NCBI RefSeq assembly: GCF_039909015.1
Contig: NZ_CP150919.1
Location: 6,300,501-6,364,500 of the forward strand
DNA length: 64,000 nt
Direction: 5' to 3'
Source of the DNA: Pseudomonas grandcourensis
GTDB lineage: Bacteria > Pseudomonadota > Gammaproteobacteria > Pseudomonadales > Pseudomonadaceae
Under the pieces are notes generated by a model, which was not told the origin of the DNA, ran no database searches, and saw nothing but the letters and a program-made list of their open reading frames with translations. A program made the position numbers and the translations under genes. Positions 59,377 to 64,000 of this stretch are shown one piece after another. Every line of letters begins with the position of its first letter. Position 1 is the first letter of the stretch.

Positions 59377-59727
59377 TCAGACGCGTGCAGCGATGACGGT
59401 GATTTCCACCAGCACCTGCGGTCGGGCCAGTTCGGCCTGCACGGTGGTGCGGCTCGGTGCCTGTCCCGGCGATAGCCAGGCCGACCAGACCTCGTTCATC
59501 GCGGCGAAATCCTCGGTGATGTTCTTCAGGTAAATGGTCGCGCTGAGCAGATGATCCTTGTCGCTGCCCGCCTCGGCCAGCAAGGTATCGATTTTCGCCA
59601 GCACTTCACGGGTCTGGCCGCCAGCATCCCGGGCATCGCCCGGCACCTGCCCGGAGAGAAACACCAGGTCGCCAAAGGTAACGGCGCCAGACAGACGCGG
59701 GTTGCTGTGCAGTCGGGTAATGGTCAT
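59377..59727 (-). CDS. RidA-family imine/enamine deaminase
   Basis: A 116-aa RidA/YjgF/UK114 protein: LVFLSGQVPGDA near the start, QTREVLAKIDTLLAEAGSDKDHL and the C-terminal PSRTTVQAELARPQVLVEITVIA, where the Arg of SRTTV and the acidic residue near the end form the active-site cleft between subunits. RidA hydrolyses reactive imines to keto acids plus ammonia. It lies between dadA and a binding-protein gene with gaps of 27 and 29 bp: a likely partner for the imines released by DadA. Confidence 0.88.
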   Translation of the reverse strand: MTITRLHSNPRLSGAVTFGDLVFLSGQVPGDARDAGGQTREVLAKIDTLLAEAGSDKDHLLSATIYLKNITEDFAAMNEVWSAWLSPGQAPSRTTVQAELARPQVLVEITVIAARV

Positions 59728-59754
59728 TGCAATGTCCTCTTCAGAAATCAGTAT

Positions 59755-60996
59755 TCAGGCGGCCCGGTGGTTGAAACCACGCAGGTCGATGGAAGGCCGG
59801 CGCTCGCCGATCAGCTCGCTGAGCAAGCGCCCGCTGCCGCATGCCAGGGTGAAACCCAGTGCGCCGTGGCCGAGGTTGAGCCACAGGTTGCGATACACCG
59901 TCGCGCCCAGTAGCGGCACGCCGCTGGGAGTGGCCGGGCGCATGCCGGCCCACTCGACGGCTTCGTCATAGGCGCCGGCATTTGGAAAGGTGTCATGGGC
60001 CTGACGTTTGATCAGCGCCAGGCGCTTGGGGTCCAGCGCAGGGTCGAAGCCGACGATGTCGACCATCGCCGCCACTCGCAATTGCTTGCCGATGCGGGCA
60101 TAGACGATCTTGCGGTCGTAGTCGGTGATGCTCACGTCCGGCGCCCGGTGACCGGCGCCGATCGGCACGGTCAGGCTGTAGCCCTTGAGTGGATAAAGCG
60201 GCAGTTGCAGCCCGGGCAGCGCCAACAGCGGACTGCGGTGACCGGCGGCGATCACCAGTTGATCGACCGGTAGCACGTGTTCGCCCAGTTCGATGGCGTT
60301 GACGCTGCCGTTGCTGTGGCGAATGCCGGTCACCGCTTGCCCGAGACGAAACTCGCAACGGCCGGACGCTTGCAGCCGGGCGGCCAGTTGCCGGCAAAAG
60401 CCATGGCAGTCGCCCACCTCTTCGTCCGGGGTGTAGATCGCCCCGACAAAGGGCGCATCGATCAGCGCCGGTTCCAACTGCGCACATTCGGCCGACGACA
60501 ACACCTGCTGTAGCTGCGGGTCGGCCAGGCCCTGGCGTGCATGCTCGAAGCTGCTGATCTGGCGGAAAGTCACCAGTTTGCCATTGCGCCGCCACTGGAA
60601 TCCCGCCAGTCCATCGTCCTCGCGCCAGGATTTCAATGTGTCCTGGCTCAACAGCGCCAGGCGCAGCAAGTGCGCGGCGTTCTCGCGGTTGACCGAGCGG
60701 CGGCAGGCGCCGAGGAACGACGCCATCCAGCGCCACTGGGCCGGGTCGAAGCGCGGGCGCAGCTTCAACGGTGAGTCGCCGCGCAGCATCCAGCCGATGG
60801 CTTGTAAAGGCACACCAGCGTCGGCCAGGGGCGCGACATAGCGATAGGACAACTGGCCGCCGTTGGCGAAGCTGGTTTCGCTGCCCAGCGAGTCCCGAGC
60901 CTCGACCACCGTCACCTCGAAGCCGTCGCGCACCAGCGCATAGGCCGTTGCAAGGCCAATCACGCCGCCACCGATGATGCACACATGCTGAGCCAT
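59755..60996 (-). CDS. D-amino acid dehydrogenase (DadA-like)
   Basis: A 413-aa FAD oxidoreductase of the DadA/DAO group. The FAD fold VCIIGGGVIGLATAYALVRDGFEVTVVEA is at residues 4-32; ETSFANGGQLSYRYVAPLADAGVP and RPATPSGVPLLGATVYRNLWLNLGHGALGFTLACGSG mark the group. It would oxidise D-amino acids to imines, feeding electrons to the respiratory chain. It is not the dadA-dadX locus; here it leads dadA-ridA-binding protein and is divergent from a LysR gene. Confidence 0.85.
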   Translation of the reverse strand: MAQHVCIIGGGVIGLATAYALVRDGFEVTVVEARDSLGSETSFANGGQLSYRYVAPLADAGVPLQAIGWMLRGDSPLKLRPRFDPAQWRWMASFLGACRRSVNRENAAHLLRLALLSQDTLKSWREDDGLAGFQWRRNGKLVTFRQISSFEHARQGLADPQLQQVLSSAECAQLEPALIDAPFVGAIYTPDEEVGDCHGFCRQLAARLQASGRCEFRLGQAVTGIRHSNGSVNAIELGEHVLPVDQLVIAAGHRSPLLALPGLQLPLYPLKGYSLTVPIGAGHRAPDVSITDYDRKIVYARIGKQLRVAAMVDIVGFDPALDPKRLALIKRQAHDTFPNAGAYDEAVEWAGMRPATPSGVPLLGATVYRNLWLNLGHGALGFTLACGSGRLLSELIGERRPSIDLRGFNHRAA

Positions 60997-61032
60997 GTCC
61001 GTCCTTAAAACCGTTGTGAAGACAAGGCCAAG

Positions 61033-61061
61033 GTTAGAGCCAGGTGACAGACGTTGAACAA
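61033..61061 (-). promoter_or_regulatory. candidate promoter of the dadA-ridA operon
   Basis: On the minus strand: TTGTTC (61061-61056), 17 bases, TCTAAC (61038-61033), three and four matches to consensus. The start would be near 61026, about 30 bases before the dadA ATG. Confidence 0.4.
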
Positions 61062-61080
61062 TGCATAAAGATGGCAAACA

Positions 61081-61097
61081 CATAAACAAAGGTTATG
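61081..61097. promoter_or_regulatory. LysR-type T-N11-A box
   Basis: CATAAACAAAGGTTATG has CATAA/TTATG arms and an exact T-N11-A. Its centre is about 63 bp upstream of the inferred dadA start and 9 bp before the LysR ATG, the usual place for a LysR recognition site that also limits its own gene. Confidence 0.5.
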
Positions 61098-61105
61098 GAC
61101 TTGCC

Positions 61106-62023
61106 ATGCGCCTTCGCCATATCGAAATTTTCCAGGCCATCCGCCAGACCGGTTCGATCAGCGCTGCAGCACAATTGCTGCACGTCTCGCAGCCCGCGGT
61201 GAGCAAGGTGTTGCAGCACGCCGAGCAACAATTGGGTTTTCCGCTGTTCCTGCGGGTGCGCGGCAAGTTGCAGGCGACGCCGGAAGCGCTGGAACTGGAG
61301 CGCGAAGTGGACAAGGTCAGCGAAAGCCTGAAAGGCGTGCGACGCCTGGCGCAGAGCCTGCGCCGCGAGCCCGGCCACAGTCTGCGTATCGGTGCCACCC
61401 CGGCGCTGGCCCTGTCATTGCTGCCGCCGGCCATTCACGAATGGACCGGGCGTTACCCGGACATCGTTTGCGAACTCTCCAGCGCCCACAGTCGCGAACT
61501 GGTGCAGAACCTGTTGATGCGCGAGGTGGATGTCGCCCTGACCCTGCAACGCCCGGATCACCCGGGGCTCAAGGCCCAGGCGCTGGCGTCCGGCGTGCTG
61601 GTGGCGCTGGCGCCGAGTGGTTACTGGCCTCAGGAAGACGTGGGTAAACCGTTGCCGCTGATGGCGCTGGCGGATGCGCCGCTGATCGGTTTATCCAGCG
61701 CCGATCCACTGGCCGCGCGGCTCGACAGTTACCTGGAAGCGGTCGAACCGCCGCCCCGGGTGCACATCGCCGTGCAAACCTACTCACTGGCACGGGCGAT
61801 GGTGGAATCCGGCGCGGGCCTGGCGGTGATCGATCCGTTCACCGCCCTTGGCGCTTCTCCCGCCACCACAGCGATCCGCCCACTGGCACCACCACTACCC
61901 ATCACCCTGTACGCAGTGACCCGCGCCGCCGAACCACCGCCCCACACCTTGAACGACCTGTTGCAGGTATTCAGCCGTCGAGCCCGGGAGCAGCTGGATC
62001 GCCTGGTCCCGGTACAGTCTTAA
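61106..62023 (+). CDS. LysR-family regulator divergent from dadA-ridA
   Basis: A 305-aa LysR protein: N-terminal winged helix (LRHIEIFQAIRQTGSISAAAQLLHVSQPAVSKVLQHAEQQLG) and a periplasmic-binding-like effector domain from about residue 90 (LRIGATPALALSLLPPAIHEW). The start MRLRHIEIF is used; upstream in-frame codons overlap the regulatory box. Its divergent place suggests control of the dadA-ridA-binding protein operon. The 3' end overlaps trhA by four bases. Confidence 0.88.
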   Translation: MRLRHIEIFQAIRQTGSISAAAQLLHVSQPAVSKVLQHAEQQLGFPLFLRVRGKLQATPEALELEREVDKVSESLKGVRRLAQSLRREPGHSLRIGATPALALSLLPPAIHEWTGRYPDIVCELSSAHSRELVQNLLMREVDVALTLQRPDHPGLKAQALASGVLVALAPSGYWPQEDVGKPLPLMALADAPLIGLSSADPLAARLDSYLEAVEPPPRVHIAVQTYSLARAMVESGAGLAVIDPFTALGASPATTAIRPLAPPLPITLYAVTRAAEPPPHTLNDLLQVFSRRAREQLDRLVPVQS

Positions 62024-62637
62024 AGGACATAAAAGAAAATCGCCACAAAGTGCAGCAAACTCCCGGCGATCACGAACAGATGCCAGATCCCGTGGGCATG
62101 GCGCAGGCGATGATCGAGGGCAAAAAAGATAATCCCCACGGTGTACAGCACCCCGCCTGATGCCAGCCAGGCAAACCCGGCACCGCCCAGCGCCGCGAGC
62201 AGCGGCTTGACCGCCACCAGCACAACCCAGCCCATCACCGCATAAATCACGATCGACAGAATCCGCGCTTCCGAGCGCGGCTTGATCTCCTGCAGGATGC
62301 CGATCAGCGCCAGCCCCCAGACAATCCCGAACAAGGTCCAGCCCCACGGCCCGCGCAGGGTCACCAGGCAGAACGGCGTGTAGCTGCCGGCGATCAACAG
62401 GTAGATCGAAAAGTGATCGACCTTTTGCATGATCGCTTTCTTGCGCCCGCGCACGCTGTGGTACACGGTCGATGCGCTGTAGAGCACCAGCAAGGTAAAG
62501 GCGTAGATCGCCATGCTGACGATCTTCCACGGGCTGCCGTCGAGACTGGCCAGCACAATCAGCCACACCCCGCCGATAAACGCCGCCACGGCCCCGAGCA
62601 GATGCGTCCAGGCGTTAAGTCTTTCCCCGTGATACAT
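62020..62637 (-). CDS. trhA: hemolysin III/TrhA family membrane protein
   Basis: A 205-aa protein with seven hydrophobic segments of the PAQR-like hemolysin III group. Conserved histidines appear in STVYHS, KVDHFSIYLLIAGSYTPFCL and HRLRHAHGIWHLFVIAGSLLHF. Relatives (TrhA) influence membrane-energy homeostasis; haemolysis is not expected. I chose MYHGERLN, where GAGGTAAG lies upstream; MRGKQRMYHG is an alternative. Confidence 0.85.
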   Translation of the reverse strand: MYHGERLNAWTHLLGAVAAFIGGVWLIVLASLDGSPWKIVSMAIYAFTLLVLYSASTVYHSVRGRKKAIMQKVDHFSIYLLIAGSYTPFCLVTLRGPWGWTLFGIVWGLALIGILQEIKPRSEARILSIVIYAVMGWVVLVAVKPLLAALGGAGFAWLASGGVLYTVGIIFFALDHRLRHAHGIWHLFVIAGSLLHFVAIFFYVL

Positions 62638-62768
62638 GCGTTGCTTACCTCGCATTTCATTGCCGCAGAGCGCAAGGCTCAGGCTTGGAGCGTAAAAGCG
62701 CAATGTTTCTGTACGACGGGCCCGGCGTAATTGGGCACAATCGAGTCATTCCAAAAAGAGTCCGCCCC

Positions 62769-63683
62769 ATGCTGATCGATGAAGAGTTGACCCTGAAAAA
62801 ACTCGAGGTGTTCCTGGCCTTCATGCGCACCGGCAACCTGGCGCGGGCCGCTGCCGAGCTGCAGACCAGTAACGTCAGCGTGCATCGGGCGATCCATTCC
62901 CTGGAAAGCGCCCTGCGCTGCCCCTTGTTCAAGCACGAAGGTCGCAGCCTGACGCCGCTGGAAAGCGCTTATGTGCTGGAGGAGCGGGCGCAGAAGCTGA
63001 TTCAGGATGTCGTCGAAAGCGTGCGCCTGACCCGCGAAGCCGCCGGGTTCTCCGCCGAACGTTTCAAACTGGGCTCGTTGTATTCACTGACGGTGAAGAC
63101 CGTACCGCAGCTGATCATGGGTTTGAAGATCCGCCGCAGCGAGCTCAACATCGACCTGATTCTGGGCTCCAATATCGACCTGCTCTACAAGCTCAAGAAC
63201 ATGGAAGTCGATGCGGCCCTGGTGTCGCTGGACGACAGTGTCAACGATCCGGATTGCGAGCATATCCCGCTGTTTTCCGACGACATCTTCCTCGCCACGC
63301 CCGCCGACTCCAAGTTTGCCCAGCGCACCGAAGTCGACCTGGCCGAGGTCCGCGACGAAACCTTCATCACCCTGACCCAGGGCTTCGCCACCCATCAGGA
63401 CGGCAAGCGGGTATTCGAGCAGGCAGGGTTCGAACCGAAGGTGGCGATGCAGGTCAACGACATCTTCACCCTGCTGAGCATGGTCAGTTCGGGTGTGGGT
63501 TATGCGTTGCTGCCGGGGCGGATTGCGGCGGTGTACGAGAACCGGGTGAAGCTGATCCCGTTGCAGGAAAAGTACCGGTTGCAGCAGCACATTGGCGTGG
63601 TGTTCCTGAAGGCCAAGGAGCGTGATCCGAATCTGCTGGCGTTGCTGGCGGAGTGTCGGATGTATGCCAATCGGCAGGTTTGA
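62769..63683 (+). CDS. mdcR: LysR-family regulator of malonate use (MdcR)
   Basis: A 304-aa LysR protein: helix-turn-helix LKKLEVFLAFMRTGNLARAAAELQTSNVSVHRAIHSLESALRCPLFKHEG and effector domain (KLGSLYSLTVKTVPQLIMGLKIRRSEL, SMVSSGVGYALLPGRIAAVYENRV). Sequence and the neighbouring madM fit MdcR, the malonate-responsive activator of mdc-mad genes. It is convergent with madM, with a REP pair between them. The ATG at 62769 is used; upstream codons lack family similarity. Confidence 0.85.
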   Translation: MLIDEELTLKKLEVFLAFMRTGNLARAAAELQTSNVSVHRAIHSLESALRCPLFKHEGRSLTPLESAYVLEERAQKLIQDVVESVRLTREAAGFSAERFKLGSLYSLTVKTVPQLIMGLKIRRSELNIDLILGSNIDLLYKLKNMEVDAALVSLDDSVNDPDCEHIPLFSDDIFLATPADSKFAQRTEVDLAEVRDETFITLTQGFATHQDGKRVFEQAGFEPKVAMQVNDIFTLLSMVSSGVGYALLPGRIAAVYENRVKLIPLQEKYRLQQHIGVVFLKAKERDPNLLALLAECRMYANRQV

Positions 63684-63698
63684 AACCGTGTCGCGCCC

Positions 63699-63762
63699 TT
63701 CGCGAGCAGGCTCGCTCCCACAGGAGAATACATTCCAATGTGGGAGCGAGCTTGCTCGCGAT
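63699..63762. repeat. REPIN-like inverted pair, family B (short spacer)
   Basis: TTCGCGAGCAGGCTCGCTCC and GGAGCGAGCTTGCTCGCGAT flank about 24 bp, between the convergent mdcR and madM. Confidence 0.9.
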
Positions 63763-63794
63763 GACGTCAGTACAGTCAGCGAAGATCCCGAGAC

Positions 63795-64000
63795 TTAGCC
63801 GACAATCCCGCGAACAATGAAGAACAACAGCGAAGGCCCGAGCAGACAGCCAAGCCCGGTATGGAAGGTCGCAGTCAACGCACCATAAGGCACCAGGCGC
63901 CGATCCGTCGCCGCCAGCCCGGCGGTCACGCCACTGACAGTCCCGGCCAGCCCACCGAACACCATCGCCGAGCGCGGGTTATCCAGGCCCATCCAGCGAG
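63795..64000 (-). CDS. madM: malonate transporter subunit MadM (3' part)
   Basis: The C-terminal 68 residues of MadM, reading RWMGLDNPRSAMVFGG onward and ending LLFFIVRGIVG; the frame stays open to the window edge, so the start lies outside. Two hydrophobic segments are seen. With MadL it forms the sodium-coupled malonate importer that supplies malonate decarboxylase (mdc genes, expected just beyond the edge). Confidence 0.88.
   Translation of the reverse strand, partial: RWMGLDNPRSAMVFGGLAGTVSGVTAGLAATDRRLVPYGALTATFHTGLGCLLGPSLLFFIVRGIVG

Overview
The window is chromosomal DNA of a Pseudomonas of the P. fluorescens group. The basis is high-GC coding sequence, gene orders that match Pseudomonas aeruginosa PAO1 in several blocks (gbdR-sdaB-cbcXWV-betTIBA; metK-sahR-tktA-epd-pgk-fba; ahcY-metF; yceI-cytochrome b561-amine oxidase-bioA-rsmE; mdcR next to madM), and three families of inverted-repeat REP/REPIN-like elements between genes. 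I see no tRNA, rRNA, insertion sequence, prophage, plasmid or CRISPR signature. It reads as ordinary core genome with some accessory genes.

Layout. 0.2-14.1 kb: a small unknown gene, an AAC(6')-type acetyltransferase, then the choline/glycine betaine block: regulator gbdR, serine dehydratase, ABC importer cbcXWV, BCCT transporter betT, and betIBA, which oxidise choline to betaine. 14.4-23.9 kb: a TldD/TldE protease pair, an MFS exporter, DbpA helicase, an HI0933-type flavoprotein and YccS. 24.0-29.5 kb: an orphan binding protein, ElaA, a winged-helix protein, a YgjP metallopeptidase, a REC-PAS-GGDEF-EAL protein and a PL7 alginate lyase. 29.6-38.3 kb: fba, two small lipoproteins, pgk, epd and tktA on the minus strand, divergent from sahR-metK. 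38.5-46.7 kb: ligB, DUF1090, cytochrome c, mltA, MAPEG, EamA, MFS, formate/nitrite-type channel, thioesterase. 46.9-58.4 kb: ahcY behind an SAH riboswitch, metF, an orphan binding protein, rhlE, yceI, cytochrome b561, a flavin amine oxidase with a Lys/Ala/Pro tail, bioA, rsmE. 58.4-64 kb: a dadA-ridA-binding protein operon with a divergent LysR gene, trhA, mdcR and the 3' end of madM.

Two systems stand out. First, choline and betaine use: GbdR, BetI, uptake (CbcXWV, BetT), oxidation (BetA, BetB) and SdaB, which disposes of serine, a late product of betaine catabolism. A sigma54 promoter lies before gbdR, a perfect BetI palindrome between betT and betI, and a 21-bp tandem repeat suited to an AraC-family protein between sdaB and cbcX. 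Second, the methyl cycle: metK sits behind an ArsR-methyltransferase regulator with a 30-bp palindrome, while ahcY (then metF) sits behind an SAH riboswitch whose ribosome-site hairpin competes with the ligand-stabilised pseudoknot. The same metabolite may thus be read by a protein and by an RNA about 10 kb apart.

Nothing here is clearly a wholly new system. The best leads are the regulatory sites above, the dadA-ridA operon, the altered EAL domain, a DNA ligase with a signal peptide, and the tailed periplasmic amine oxidase.
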